Shown here in pieces: positions 34,072 through 43,364 of a stretch of 64,000 nt of DNA. The translations under genes and the position numbers were made by a program. Position 1 is the first letter of the stretch, and each line of letters opens with the position of its first letter. The notes beneath the pieces are model-generated. The model saw only the letters and a program-made list of their open reading frames with translations, was not told the DNA's origin and ran no database searches. Location of the stretch: contig NZ_CP031219.1 in the NCBI RefSeq assembly GCF_003346775.1, forward strand, positions 2,232,001 through 2,296,000, in the 5' to 3' direction. The stretch is from Malaciobacter mytili LMG 24559 (GTDB lineage Bacteria; Campylobacterota; Campylobacteria; Campylobacterales; Arcobacteraceae).

Positions 34072-35424
34072 TTATCTTGGAATTTTAGGCATTCCACCAG
34101 GACCCATTTGACTTAACATATTTGATAAGCCTTTCATACCACCTTTAGTAGAAAGTTTTTTAGCCATTTTTGATGCATTTTTAAACTGTTTTAGTATTTT
34201 ATTTACTTGAACCTCAGTAAGTCCAGAACCAACTGCAATTCTTTTTTTTCTACTTGGATTTAATAAACTTGGTTCTTCTCTTTCTTTTGGTGTCATAGAA
34301 CCAATTAAAGCTTTAATTCTTTTAATCTCATCAGAGTTTTCAAAATCCATATCTTTTATTGGTCCTGCCATTTGAGAAAGACCAGGAATCATACCAATAA
34401 TTGATTTCATAGAACCTAACTTGCTCATCATTGAAAGTTGCTCTAAAAAGTCATTAAAGTTAAATTCACCTTTTTTAATCTTTTTAGTAACCTCTTTTGC
34501 TTTTTTCTCATCAATAATTGCAGAAGTCTTTTCAGCAAGTCCTTCAATATCCCCTAAACCTAAAAGTCTAGAAACAATTCTATCTGGAATAAATACCTCA
34601 AGGTCTGGCATTTTTTCACCAATACCTATAAATCTTAAAGGTGTTTCAACTTGATGTGCAATTGATAAGGCAACCCCACCTTTAGTATCTCCATCATATT
34701 TTGATAAGATAACTCCATCAATTCCAATTTTTTCTTTAAATGTAGTTGCAGTTTTAGTTGCATCATGTCCAGTTAAAGCATCCGCAACATAAAAAATTTC
34801 ATCAGGTTTTACTGCATCTTTTACATTTGCAAGTTGTTTCATTAACTCTTCATCAATTGCAAGCCTACCAGCTGTATCTATTAATAAAACATCATAAAGC
34901 TCTTTTTTTGCTTTTTCTTGGGCTGCAACAGCAATTTTAACTGGGTCTTTTTCATTATCATCAAAATAAATATCAACTTCAATTTGAGCTGCAATTTGTT
35001 TTAATTGCTCAACTGCTGCTAATCTTTGTAAGTCACAAGCTGCAACTAAAACTTTTTTCTTTCTAATTTTTAAATAATTTGCTAATTTTCCAGTTGTTGT
35101 TGTTTTACCAGAACCTTGAAGTCCTGTCATTAAAATCGTTGTAGGAGGTGTATTTGAAAATACAAATCCTTGATTTCCTTCTGTTGTTAGAAGTTTTGTT
35201 AACTCTTTTCTTAAAGCATTAATAAAAGAGTCTTGTCCAATTCCATTTCTTTTTGTTTCAAGTTCAACTTCACTAACTAAAACTTTTGTAGTTTTATGGT
35301 GAACATCTGCTTTTAAAAGTGATTTTTTTAATTCTGCTGCAGCTTTTTTTAATGCTGCTTCATCATCTTTATGTCTTATTTTATTTATTGCATTTTTCAG
35401 TGAACCTGTTATTGAATCAAACAA
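34072..35424 (-). CDS. ffh: Ffh, signal recognition particle GTPase
   Basis: The SRP54 subunit that targets membrane proteins with 4.5S RNA. The P-loop GLQGSGKTTTTGKLA, the segment LLIDTAGRLAIDEELM and the Met-rich M domain (LSTKGGMKGLSNMLSQMGPG) are present. I place the start at TTG 35422-35424 (MFDSITGSLKNAINKI), which has GGAG 6 nt upstream and matches the family N-terminus; a TTG 12 bp earlier would add four residues. Confidence 0.96.
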   Translation of the reverse strand: MFDSITGSLKNAINKIRHKDDEAALKKAAAELKKSLLKADVHHKTTKVLVSEVELETKRNGIGQDSFINALRKELTKLLTTEGNQGFVFSNTPPTTILMTGLQGSGKTTTTGKLANYLKIRKKKVLVAACDLQRLAAVEQLKQIAAQIEVDIYFDDNEKDPVKIAVAAQEKAKKELYDVLLIDTAGRLAIDEELMKQLANVKDAVKPDEIFYVADALTGHDATKTATTFKEKIGIDGVILSKYDGDTKGGVALSIAHQVETPLRFIGIGEKMPDLEVFIPDRIVSRLLGLGDIEGLAEKTSAIIDEKKAKEVTKKIKKGEFNFNDFLEQLSMMSKLGSMKSIIGMIPGLSQMAGPIKDMDFENSDEIKRIKALIGSMTPKEREEPSLLNPSRKKRIAVGSGLTEVQVNKILKQFKNASKMAKKLSTKGGMKGLSNMLSQMGPGGMPKIPR

Positions 35425-35543
35425 AACGAACTCCAACTTTTTTAAAATTTTGTGGATTTTACAACTTTAATACTTTAATAAAGTTTAAATATGTATCATT
35501 TTAAGGAAAATTTAATTTTATAGGTTTTTATTTTAATTTAGAG

Positions 35544-35564
35544 ACTTCCCATAAAATGGGAAGT
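35544..35564. other. Hairpin in the gap upstream of ffh
   Basis: ACTTCCCAT and ATGGGAAGT form a perfect 9-bp stem with an AAA loop in the ~180-bp gap between the pseudouridine synthase and ffh. The T-run follows it on the plus strand only, so it is not an obvious terminator for the minus-strand operon. Confidence 0.45.
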
Positions 35565-35603
35565 TATATATTTTTGTTTTAATTTAGTAACCTTAAACTT
35601 TAA

Positions 35604-36347
35604 TTAAAGGTCAAATACTTTAAACTCTCTTGGTTCAGGTGCTTCAAAAGTGTAATCAAAAATTTGTGTAACTTTTGAATGTAATAAAACTCTATTTACA
35701 TTTGGAACAACTTTTCCATAAATAGAATCACCTATTATTGGAAATCCAATATAGTTTAAATGTACTCTAATTTGATGTGTTCTTCCTGTATCTATTACAA
35801 CTTTGACTTTTGATTTATTACCTTCTACAAACATTGGAATAACTGTTGTTTTAGCAGGTTTACCTTTTTTAGCATCTACTTTTGATGTTGCTATACCATT
35901 ATGCTTTGCAGTTAAAATTGGTTTATCTATTTCAATTTCATCAACAACTTTACCTTCAACTATTGCCACATACTCTTTATAAACCTTATTATCTTTAAAC
36001 TCTTTTATTGCTCTTTTTTGAAACTGTTCATTTTTAGCAAATAACATTACTCCACTAGTCTCTTTATCAAGTCTATTTAATAAAAGATAATCTGGATACA
36101 TTTTAGAGATTTCATCAGTTGTTATAAAAGGTGGTTTATCTACAACAAAAATATCATCATCTTGAAAGATAACCTTTACTTTTGCTAACTCTTTTACTAC
36201 AAATCTAGTATTAACTTTTATTTCACCTCTAGCAATTAAAACTTTCTTTCCATTTGCTCTAACTAATCCTCTATCAATTAACTCTTTTGCTTTAGAATTT
36301 GAGATATTCTCTTGTTTAGCTAAAAGCTTATACGCTTTTTCATACAT
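35604..36347 (-). CDS. RluA-family pseudouridine synthase with S4 domain
   Basis: A 247-residue enzyme that isomerises uridine in rRNA or tRNA. An S4-like RNA-binding part (ISNSKAKELIDRGLVRANGK) precedes the catalytic domain, whose signature is LLNRLDKETSGVMLFAKN with the catalytic Asp in RLDKETSG. Later motifs are TGRTHQIRVHLNYIGFPIIG. Its target site cannot be named from sequence. It overlaps waaA by 8 bp. Confidence 0.9.
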   Translation of the reverse strand: MYEKAYKLLAKQENISNSKAKELIDRGLVRANGKKVLIARGEIKVNTRFVVKELAKVKVIFQDDDIFVVDKPPFITTDEISKMYPDYLLLNRLDKETSGVMLFAKNEQFQKRAIKEFKDNKVYKEYVAIVEGKVVDEIEIDKPILTAKHNGIATSKVDAKKGKPAKTTVIPMFVEGNKSKVKVVIDTGRTHQIRVHLNYIGFPIIGDSIYGKVVPNVNRVLLHSKVTQIFDYTFEAPEPREFKVFDL

Positions 36348-37482
36348 TTTTAAGTTCCTTTATTATTGGCTCAATTGTACCTGCTTTTGCCAATTGAGGC
36401 TTTTCTAACTTTTCTATTTTTTCTAAATATTCTTTTAATTGTGTAACTTCTATTATATAATAATTTTGTATACACTCAAACAAAGATTTTTGATTAAATA
36501 TATTTTTGCCACTAATTATTTTACAACCAAAATATGCTGGTTCTATTGGATTGTGTCCTCCAACCTTTTCAAAACCACCACCTAAAATAACCACATCTGA
36601 AATTGCATAGATATTATTTAACTCACCTAATTTATCAACTAAAATAATATCTGAATTAAAATCTTCATTTTTTGAAAATCTATGATAAGTTAATGACTTA
36701 TCTTTTATATACTCTTTTATTAATTCATCAACTTTATCAAATCTTTCTGGATGCCTTGGAACAATTATTAATTTTCCATATTTTCTTTCATAGGCATTTA
36801 AAATTAACTTTTCTTCATTTTGATGAGTACTACCTGCTGTTATTACAACTTCTTCTAACCTTTTAAACTTTTTAGTTATTTTAGGTAATTGTGCAAGTTT
36901 TATATTTCCAATTACTTCTATATTTTTAGCCCCAAGTTCTTCCAATCTTTTTTTATCAGTTTCACTTTGAGCAAAAATTTTATCAATATTTTTAAAAATC
37001 TGTTTATAAAACCATCTCATTTTTTTATATGAATTATAAGATTTATCTGAAATTCTTGCATTTATTAAATAGGTTTTAGCACCTTTTGTTTTTGCAAATA
37101 AAAATAGCATATACCAAAGTTCTGCTTCCATAACAACTAAGGCTTTTTGTCTATTTATCCAAAAGGGTAAAAATATCTCATAAGGAAGATACCTAACATT
37201 ATTAGAGTACTTGCTTGCCTCTTCAAAGCCCGTATTTGTAATCACTGATAAATTACAATCACTAAATTCATCAATTAAAGGTTTTATAGCTTTTGTTTCA
37301 CCCATAGAGCATGAATGAAACCAAATTTTATCTTCTTTAAATGAAGGATTATTTTTTAAAAAAAATTTAGCTGGAATTGCAATTTTATATTTATTGTTTC
37401 TAAGCTTTAAAAGTAATAGAGGCATAGCAATTATATAAACAATAATTGCTAAGATATAATAAAAAAAAGAGAAGAGGCTCAA
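36340..37482 (-). CDS. waaA: WaaA (KdtA), KDO transferase
   Basis: A 380-residue membrane-anchored glycosyltransferase that adds KDO to lipid A. N-terminal helix FFYYILAIIVYIIAMPLLLL, motif IWFHSCSMGETKAIKPLIDE, and the C-terminal NDP-sugar motif VVILGGGFEKVGGHNPIEPA are diagnostic. Slightly short of the E. coli length (425). Start TTG. It indicates an outer membrane with LPS or LOS. Confidence 0.95.
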   Translation of the reverse strand: MSLFSFFYYILAIIVYIIAMPLLLLKLRNNKYKIAIPAKFFLKNNPSFKEDKIWFHSCSMGETKAIKPLIDEFSDCNLSVITNTGFEEASKYSNNVRYLPYEIFLPFWINRQKALVVMEAELWYMLFLFAKTKGAKTYLINARISDKSYNSYKKMRWFYKQIFKNIDKIFAQSETDKKRLEELGAKNIEVIGNIKLAQLPKITKKFKRLEEVVITAGSTHQNEEKLILNAYERKYGKLIIVPRHPERFDKVDELIKEYIKDKSLTYHRFSKNEDFNSDIILVDKLGELNNIYAISDVVILGGGFEKVGGHNPIEPAYFGCKIISGKNIFNQKSLFECIQNYYIIEVTQLKEYLEKIEKLEKPQLAKAGTIEPIIKELKNV

Positions 37483-37484
37483 AA

Positions 37485-38204
37485 TTAAGCCTCAACAGTT
37501 TCATCTTCTTTATAAAGGATTCTTCCACAATGAGGACAGTTAATAATCTCTTCAGATTTAATAACCTCAGCATAAGTTTTATCATTGATTTTCATAAAAC
37601 ATCCATAACAAGATTGTTTTTTAACAGGAACAACAGCACTTTCTTTTGCCCATCTTTTTATTTTTTCATAGAAAGTTAAAATTTTATTATCAAATTTTTC
37701 TAATAATTCACTTCTTTCATGATACACAACATTTCTTTGATTGTTAATCTCTTCAATTTGATTATCAACTGCAACTTGAATATCTTTAATTTCTGCTTCT
37801 TCATTAGCTAGTTTTTCTTGTGACTCTTTTAACTCTATTTCTTTTACTTCAGTGATTTGATCCAATCTTTGAATCTCTTCATTTGCAAATGAAATTTGCT
37901 CTTTTGTAATCTCTTCTTCTAATTGTAAAGCTTTTACTTCTTTTTCATTTTGAACAAGATTATGTTTTTTTGAAATATCTTCTAATTTATTTTTTAATTC
38001 AGATAAATGAATATTATTTTTAGTTCTTTTTGATTTTACATCATCAATTTCTGCATAAGTCTTATTAATAGACTGCTTAATAGCTTCAGCTGTTTCTACA
38101 AAAGTAGCTAGCTTTGCTTTTTCTCTTTCAATTTGAGGTTCGAACATACTAATTTGTGTATCAAATTTTGATAATTTAACTAAATCCTCTAAATATTTAT
38201 TCAA
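37485..38204 (-). CDS. Coiled-coil protein with C-terminal zinc ribbon
   Basis: A 239-residue protein: residues 1-180 form a long coiled coil, and the end carries two CxxC pairs (QSCYGCFMKI and INCPHCGRILY), a C4 zinc ribbon. Homologues (C4-type zinc-ribbon family, DUF164-like) are found next to NIF3 genes in Campylobacterota, as here (8-bp overlap). Nucleic-acid binding is likely but not shown. Start TTG. Confidence 0.85.
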   Translation of the reverse strand: MNKYLEDLVKLSKFDTQISMFEPQIEREKAKLATFVETAEAIKQSINKTYAEIDDVKSKRTKNNIHLSELKNKLEDISKKHNLVQNEKEVKALQLEEEITKEQISFANEEIQRLDQITEVKEIELKESQEKLANEEAEIKDIQVAVDNQIEEINNQRNVVYHERSELLEKFDNKILTFYEKIKRWAKESAVVPVKKQSCYGCFMKINDKTYAEVIKSEEIINCPHCGRILYKEDETVEA

Positions 38205-38973
38205 CTGTTTCTCCTTGTATACAAAACTTAAATGGATTTTTCGAAGCTGATATTATAGCTTTTAATTCATTTTTTTTCAAATATTTTTCTAATAAGCCCA
38301 ATAAAAGGGTATTAAAATACCTTTCACTTTCATAATGTCTTATATCAATTAATGAAATTCCTCTTGATTTTGCTTCCATTGCATCATGATATTTTATATC
38401 ACCTGTTAAAAAACAATCAGCTTGAACTTCATTAAGTAAAGACATCCCTGCACCTGTAACAATAGCTACTCTTTCAACTTTTTGATTACACTTTACAACA
38501 TTTGTATAATCAAGTTTTAATTTAGAAGTAATCTCTTTTGCAAATACCTCAAAATCTTTATTTACATTTGCATAGATAATAAACTCTTCTTCATTTTGTT
38601 TTTCAATAATATCTAAACCTAAAATTTCAGTTGCTACATATTTATTTAAATGAGTTTTATCTATATTTGTATGCATTGAAATTAATGCAATATTTTTTTG
38701 TATTAAAACTTTTAAAAGTTTTGTGGCATAAGTATCATAATTGATTCTTCTAAGAGGTGAGAAGATTAATGGATGATGAGTAATTACTAAACTATTTTCT
38801 TCAACATCTTCTAAAAACTCTTCATCTAAATCTATACTTATATAAATCTTTTTTATTTCATCTTCAAAACTACCTACAAGAAGACCAGAATTATCCCATT
38901 TTTCTTGTAAAGCAAAAGGTGAAATTTCATCTAAGATTTTATAAATATCTTTTACTTTCAAATTATCTTCCAA
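38197..38973 (-). CDS. NIF3-family (DUF34) metal-binding protein
   Basis: A 258-residue protein with the family marks [29 protein letters not shown] (metal-binding His pair), [10 protein letters not shown] and the late [11 protein letters not shown]. Members have a dinuclear metal site; GTP cyclohydrolase-like activity has been proposed for some, and the role is unsettled. It starts with TTG inside the end of glyQ. Confidence 0.9.
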   Translation of the reverse strand: MEDNLKVKDIYKILDEISPFALQEKWDNSGLLVGSFEDEIKKIYISIDLDEEFLEDVEENSLVITHHPLIFSPLRRINYDTYATKLLKVLIQKNIALISMHTNIDKTHLNKYVATEILGLDIIEKQNEEEFIIYANVNKDFEVFAKEITSKLKLDYTNVVKCNQKVERVAIVTGAGMSLLNEVQADCFLTGDIKYHDAMEAKSRGISLIDIRHYESERYFNTLLLGLLEKYLKKNELKAIISASKNPFKFCIQGETVE

Positions 38974-39844
38974 CTCTTTTTAATCTCTCTTGTTCTTGCT
39001 CTTTATATAAAACAGCACAACCTTGAGCTAATTCTCTTACTTTTAAAATATAATTTTGTCTTTCTGTAACAGAAATAGCTTTTCTAGCATCAAGTGTATT
39101 AAAAGCATGAGAAGCTATCATACATTGATCATATGCAGGAAGAGGTAAACCAGCTTCTAAGCAAACTTTGCACTCATTAAAAGCATCTTCAAAATGTCTA
39201 AATAGCATTTGAGTGTTTGCCACTTCAAAATTATATTTAGAAAATTCATATTCACTTTCTTTATGAACATCAGCATAAGTAGTTTTTCCATGTGAATTTT
39301 CATTCCATACTATATCAAATACAGAATCAACCCCTTGTAAATACATAGCTAATCTTTCTGTTCCATAAGTAATCTCAACAGCAACTGGCTCACAAGGTAA
39401 TCCACCCACTTGTTGAAAATATGTAAATTGAGTAACTTCCATACCATCTAACCATACTTCCCAACCAAGTCCCCAAGCGCCAAGTGTTGGAGATTCCCAG
39501 TTATCTTCTACAAATCTAATATCATGCTTTGATACATCTAATCCTAGATATTCCAAAGATTGTAAATATAAATCTTGAATATTTTCTGGGCTTGGTTTAA
39601 TTAACACTTGGAATTGATAATAAGAACCTAATCTATTAGGATTTTCACCATATCTTCCATCTGTTGGTCTTCTACTAGGAGCAACATATGCTGTACTCCA
39701 AGCAGTTGAATCTAAACTTCTAAGTAATGTAGCAGGGTGAAATGTTCCAGCACCAGCTGGAATATCATAAGGTTGAACAATATTACACCCTTGTTCTGCC
39801 CAGAACTGTTGAAGTTTTAATAACATATTAGAAAATGTAATCAT
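38963..39844 (-). CDS. glyQ: Glycyl-tRNA synthetase alpha chain
   Basis: A 293-residue class II synthetase subunit. N-terminus [20 protein letters not shown], then [20 protein letters not shown] and [20 protein letters not shown] are near-consensus GlyQ. The beta chain (glyS) is not in the window, so the tetramer's two genes are separated. Confidence 0.98.
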   Translation of the reverse strand: MITFSNMLLKLQQFWAEQGCNIVQPYDIPAGAGTFHPATLLRSLDSTAWSTAYVAPSRRPTDGRYGENPNRLGSYYQFQVLIKPSPENIQDLYLQSLEYLGLDVSKHDIRFVEDNWESPTLGAWGLGWEVWLDGMEVTQFTYFQQVGGLPCEPVAVEITYGTERLAMYLQGVDSVFDIVWNENSHGKTTYADVHKESEYEFSKYNFEVANTQMLFRHFEDAFNECKVCLEAGLPLPAYDQCMIASHAFNTLDARKAISVTERQNYILKVRELAQGCAVLYKEQEQERLKRVGR

Positions 39845-40078
39845 CTATTTAATTCCTAACTCTTTATTTATTTTTTCCTTATCAAAACCACAGATCCAAC
39901 GATTACCTATTAAAATTACAGGGGCTCCATTGCATCCATGCTTTTGACAATCTTTTAATGCTTCTTTGTTTCTTGATACATCAATTTGATTAAATCTAAT
40001 TTTTTTAGATTTTAAGTAAGCTTTGGCATTGTCGCACCATTTACAATTTGGTAGGGTAAATAGTGCGACAGGCTTCAT
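39845..40078 (-). CDS. Glutaredoxin-like protein
   Basis: A 77-residue thioredoxin-fold protein with the active site CKWC (Cys12, Cys15) and the family segment GAPVILIGNRWICGFDKEKI. The first two residues of the active site differ from the usual CPYC. It lies directly between purE (1-bp overlap) and glyQ. It probably reduces disulfides; the partner is unknown. Confidence 0.82.
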   Translation of the reverse strand: MKPVALFTLPNCKWCDNAKAYLKSKKIRFNQIDVSRNKEALKDCQKHGCNGAPVILIGNRWICGFDKEKINKELGIK

Positions 40079-40572
40079 TATAAAATAACTTCTATTTCTT
40101 TAGAGTCTGTTTCAACTGCTTTAGATTTAACAATTCTATCTTCTTTAAGTTTAACTGCTAATTCTTTATCTGATAGTGCTAAAATTTGCATTGCTAAATA
40201 TGCAGCATTAACTGCACCAGCTTTTCCTAATGCAACAGTAGCCACAGGCATACCAGAAGGCATTTGAACAGTAGAAAGCATAGCATCCATACCATCCATT
40301 GCTCCACCTTTCATAGGAACACCAATTACAGGTTTAGTTGTAGTTGCAGCTAATGCACCAGCTAAATGAGCAGCCATACCAGCAGCAGCAATAAAAGCAA
40401 CAGCACCTTTTTCTTCAGCACCTTTTACATACTCTTTTGTTCTTTCTGGCGATCTATGCGCAGAAGAAACTATCATCTCATACTTAACATTGAATTTTTC
40501 AAATGTATCAGCACAGTTTTTCATGATTTCATAATCTGACTTACTTCCCATTATAATTGAAACAAATTGCAT
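40078..40572 (-). CDS. purE: PurE, N5-carboxyaminoimidazole ribonucleotide mutase
   Basis: A 164-residue purine biosynthesis enzyme, class I PurE: IIMGSKSDYEIMKNCADTFE, SAHRSPERTKEYV and AAGMAAHLAGALAATTTKPV. It converts N5-CAIR to CAIR; PurK is not in the window. It is encoded before the glutaredoxin-like gene and 38 bp after the glycosyltransferase-like gene. Confidence 0.97.
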   Translation of the reverse strand: MQFVSIIMGSKSDYEIMKNCADTFEKFNVKYEMIVSSAHRSPERTKEYVKGAEEKGAVAFIAAAGMAAHLAGALAATTTKPVIGVPMKGGAMDGMDAMLSTVQMPSGMPVATVALGKAGAVNAAYLAMQILALSDKELAVKLKEDRIVKSKAVETDSKEIEVIL

Positions 40573-40610
40573 ATTTTTCCTTATTTATTTTTTTAAGTGT
40601 AGATATTTTA

Positions 40611-41918
40611 TCAAATTTTTTCTAATAATTTTATTATCTTTTTTACTTTTAATTCTTTCCAACCTCTGAACTTATGCAAAATTAGGGCATCTTCACTGAA
40701 TTTAAAAAATGATAAATTCTTTGATTTATTCTGTACAACTACTGCTTTTGTATAGATAAAATTTTCAATTCTTTTTAATGGATTTTCATTTGTAAAAATT
40801 ACAATTGTAGGAATAAAAAAAGCTTCACTTATATGATAAGTTGCAGTATCAGTTGTAATAATATTATCCACATTAGAAATAATATATGAAAAATCATAAA
40901 AGCTTTTAGAATAAGAACTTAAGTCTATATAATTAGCATCATTTACTCCATCAATTTTTAAAGCTGATACAATAGTATAATCATGCAAATGATAAAGTAA
41001 TTTTTTTAAAAACAATGTTGCTATTTCTTTAGGCATAGAACGCTCTACACTTGCAGAATATGGATGAAAAAGTAAAATCTTACCTTTTAGTCGTAACTCT
41101 TCAAACTTCTGTTTTAAAATTGAAGTAGGCTTATAAAAATTTAAATTTAAACTATTATATTTTCTACTTTTATCTATTTTCTTAAAATCAATCCCAAATT
41201 TATAAAGCCACGCATCTACATAATTTAACTCTTTATAAAAAAAACTTTTAGTAAAAAAACTTGTATCAATATAATAATCATATTCACATATTTTATTTAC
41301 ACTAATAGACAAAGCTGTTACTTTATTTATAAAAGATTGAGTTTGCATAATTTGCTTATCTCGCGTAAAGTTTCTATTATCAGAAGAGTTTAAATAAATA
41401 TCTAAAATAACTGTTGAAAACTTTTTTTTAAGTTCTTCATAGAAAATTCTTAAGGCTGTTAAAGAGCTTAACATTTCTCCTATTTCAAAGCCAATATTCC
41501 CTAAAATTGCCACTTTTATATCAGGTTTTATTACCTCTTTTAATTGATCTTGCAAAAAAATTGTTTTGTCATTTAAATATGTAGCTAAAAAATCAATATT
41601 TTCAGAATAATCATGCTCTTTTGTAATAAGTTGTTTTTTTGCATTTGTTAATAATTCAAATTGATTTTTATATTCTAAACCTAATTCTTTAGGGAATTGT
41701 TCTAAGGAAGTAACTCTTTTTTCATCAATTACTTTTGCTTGATACTTTTTTTTATCAACATTTGAAAAAACTCTTCTAATATCTTGAAAGTCTTCATATG
41801 TTGTAATATATAAAGTATCATTTTGTAAGTTTGATGGAGTCTTTAGTTTATAATAGCTAACTAAAGTTCCATCAGTAGTCTTGATATTGATATTTTCAGT
41901 AACTCTAAAGATTATCAT
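40611..41918 (-). CDS. GT9-like (heptosyltransferase-fold) protein
   Basis: A 435-residue protein. Its C-terminal half resembles GT-B glycosyltransferases of family 9: GKILLFHPYSASVERSMPKE, then DNIITTDTATYHISEAFFIP and TIVIFTNENPLKRI, where TDT..YHISEAF mirrors the TxDTAxxHLAxA nucleotide-sugar motif. The N-terminal third is unassigned. There is no membrane helix. The enzyme's donor and acceptor cannot be told. It overlaps the U32 peptidase gene by 4 bp. Confidence 0.65.
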   Translation of the reverse strand: MIIFRVTENINIKTTDGTLVSYYKLKTPSNLQNDTLYITTYEDFQDIRRVFSNVDKKKYQAKVIDEKRVTSLEQFPKELGLEYKNQFELLTNAKKQLITKEHDYSENIDFLATYLNDKTIFLQDQLKEVIKPDIKVAILGNIGFEIGEMLSSLTALRIFYEELKKKFSTVILDIYLNSSDNRNFTRDKQIMQTQSFINKVTALSISVNKICEYDYYIDTSFFTKSFFYKELNYVDAWLYKFGIDFKKIDKSRKYNSLNLNFYKPTSILKQKFEELRLKGKILLFHPYSASVERSMPKEIATLFLKKLLYHLHDYTIVSALKIDGVNDANYIDLSSYSKSFYDFSYIISNVDNIITTDTATYHISEAFFIPTIVIFTNENPLKRIENFIYTKAVVVQNKSKNLSFFKFSEDALILHKFRGWKELKVKKIIKLLEKI

Positions 41919-43210
41919 TCGAAACTACAACAATCCTTTTCATCAATTTCTACTCTTAACATTGTAAGATAAGGTAATTTTCCAGGTAATTGAATTTTAT
42001 TTGTATTTCCACTATGTACTGACTCTAACTCTTTTGCAGTTTCTGTTAAAATTTTATTAAATGAGATATAAAATTTACCATTTTCTTTTTGATAAATTTT
42101 TCCAAGCTCATTATCACACTCTTCAATAGTAGAGTTTAAAGGTGCAAAAATTTCTATTTCATCATGTGGATAAATTTTATATTTGCAATAAAAATGTTTT
42201 TCATCTTCTGTTACAAGTCCACTAACTTCATAGCTTCCTTTACTTAAAGCATAATCATGATTTTGAGAATCTGTTTTTTCAAAAGGTCTATGAATTAAAT
42301 AAGCATCTGTAAACCCTCTATTTTTTGTAGTATGTAATTCTCTTTGATATTTATCAGCTTCGAACTTATCTTCAAAATAATCATCAATTGCTTGTCTATA
42401 TGCATAGGCAGTTACTCCTGCATAATATGGTGATTTTGTTCTTCCTTCAATCTTTACAGAATCAACTGCACCAGAATCTAAAATCTCTTTAATATGAGAA
42501 GCTAAATTCATATCTTTTGAGTTAAAAATATATGTTCCAACACCCGGTTCTTCTTCAAGTCTAAAAAGTGTTCCATGGTCTTCATTTGCTGCATATAAAG
42601 TGTATTGAAATCTACAATCATTTGCACAACTTCCTCTATTTGGAACCCTACCCATTTGAACAGCACTTATTAAACATCTTCCACTATATGCAAAACACAT
42701 TGAACCATGCACAAAAATCTCTATTTCCATATCTGGTAAATGTTTTTTAATCTCTTGTACATCTTTTAAAGATATTTCTCTTGCCACAATTATTCTTTTA
42801 ACACCCATATCCCAAAAAACTTGTGCATCTAAATAATTTAATACATTTGCTTGTGTTGATAAGTGAATATCAATTTGTGGAGCTAATTCTCTACATAATT
42901 TTACAACTCCAGGAGCTGCAACAATAAAAGCATCAGGTTCTAACTCTGCCATTTTAATAATATGCTTTTTTAATAATTCAATTTGAGAGTTAAAAGGAAA
43001 ACCATTTATAGTTGCATATACTTTTTTACCTCTTGCATGGGCATAATCAATTCCCTCTTTAAAAGTTTCAAAAGTAAACTCTTTTCCTGCTCTAATTCTT
43101 AAACTAAAGTGGCTTACCCCACCATAAACTGCATCAGCACCATAAGCAAATGCAATTTTTAATTTTTCTAAATTCCCTGCAGGGGATAATAATTCAACAT
43201 TTCTATTCAT
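41915..43210 (-). CDS. trhP: U32-family peptidase-like protein (TrhP/YegQ type)
   Basis: A 431-residue protein with the U32 signature EIEIFVHGSMCFAYSGRCLI (starting near 162) and the Cys motif NRGSCANDCRFQY (191-203). E. coli TrhP works in prephenate-dependent 5-hydroxylation of tRNA uridine-34; the Cys cluster probably binds iron-sulfur. The partner is usually another U32 protein, absent here. The name is by family, not by proof. Confidence 0.85.
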   Translation of the reverse strand: MNRNVELLSPAGNLEKLKIAFAYGADAVYGGVSHFSLRIRAGKEFTFETFKEGIDYAHARGKKVYATINGFPFNSQIELLKKHIIKMAELEPDAFIVAAPGVVKLCRELAPQIDIHLSTQANVLNYLDAQVFWDMGVKRIIVAREISLKDVQEIKKHLPDMEIEIFVHGSMCFAYSGRCLISAVQMGRVPNRGSCANDCRFQYTLYAANEDHGTLFRLEEEPGVGTYIFNSKDMNLASHIKEILDSGAVDSVKIEGRTKSPYYAGVTAYAYRQAIDDYFEDKFEADKYQRELHTTKNRGFTDAYLIHRPFEKTDSQNHDYALSKGSYEVSGLVTEDEKHFYCKYKIYPHDEIEIFAPLNSTIEECDNELGKIYQKENGKFYISFNKILTETAKELESVHSGNTNKIQLPGKLPYLTMLRVEIDEKDCCSFE

Positions 43211-43342
43211 TAATAAATCCTTGTGCTTTATTGCACATTAAAATTTTTGGCAATTATATCAAATATAATGTATAAAAAAGATTTTACTTTAAATATAGAA
43301 TTTTTTTTTATAAAAAAGTTAATTATTCAGGATAAGAAAGAA

Positions 43343-43364
43343 GGAAAGCTTTTAAAAGCTTTCC
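43343..43364 (-). terminator. Terminator at the end of the chemoreceptor gene
   Basis: GGAAAGCTTTTAAAAGCTTTCC is a perfect 22-bp palindrome covering the chemoreceptor stop codon; on the minus strand it is followed by TTCTTTCTT. Confidence 0.6.

Noticed and set aside
35544-35564. Terminator before ffh
   Set aside because: The hairpin is clear, but the T-run is on the strand without a gene, so I listed it as a hairpin only.
43211-43351. Homopolymer tracts as phase-variation sites
   Set aside because: Runs are A/T only and not above what this base composition gives; no poly-G or poly-C tract of the Campylobacter kind is present in the window.
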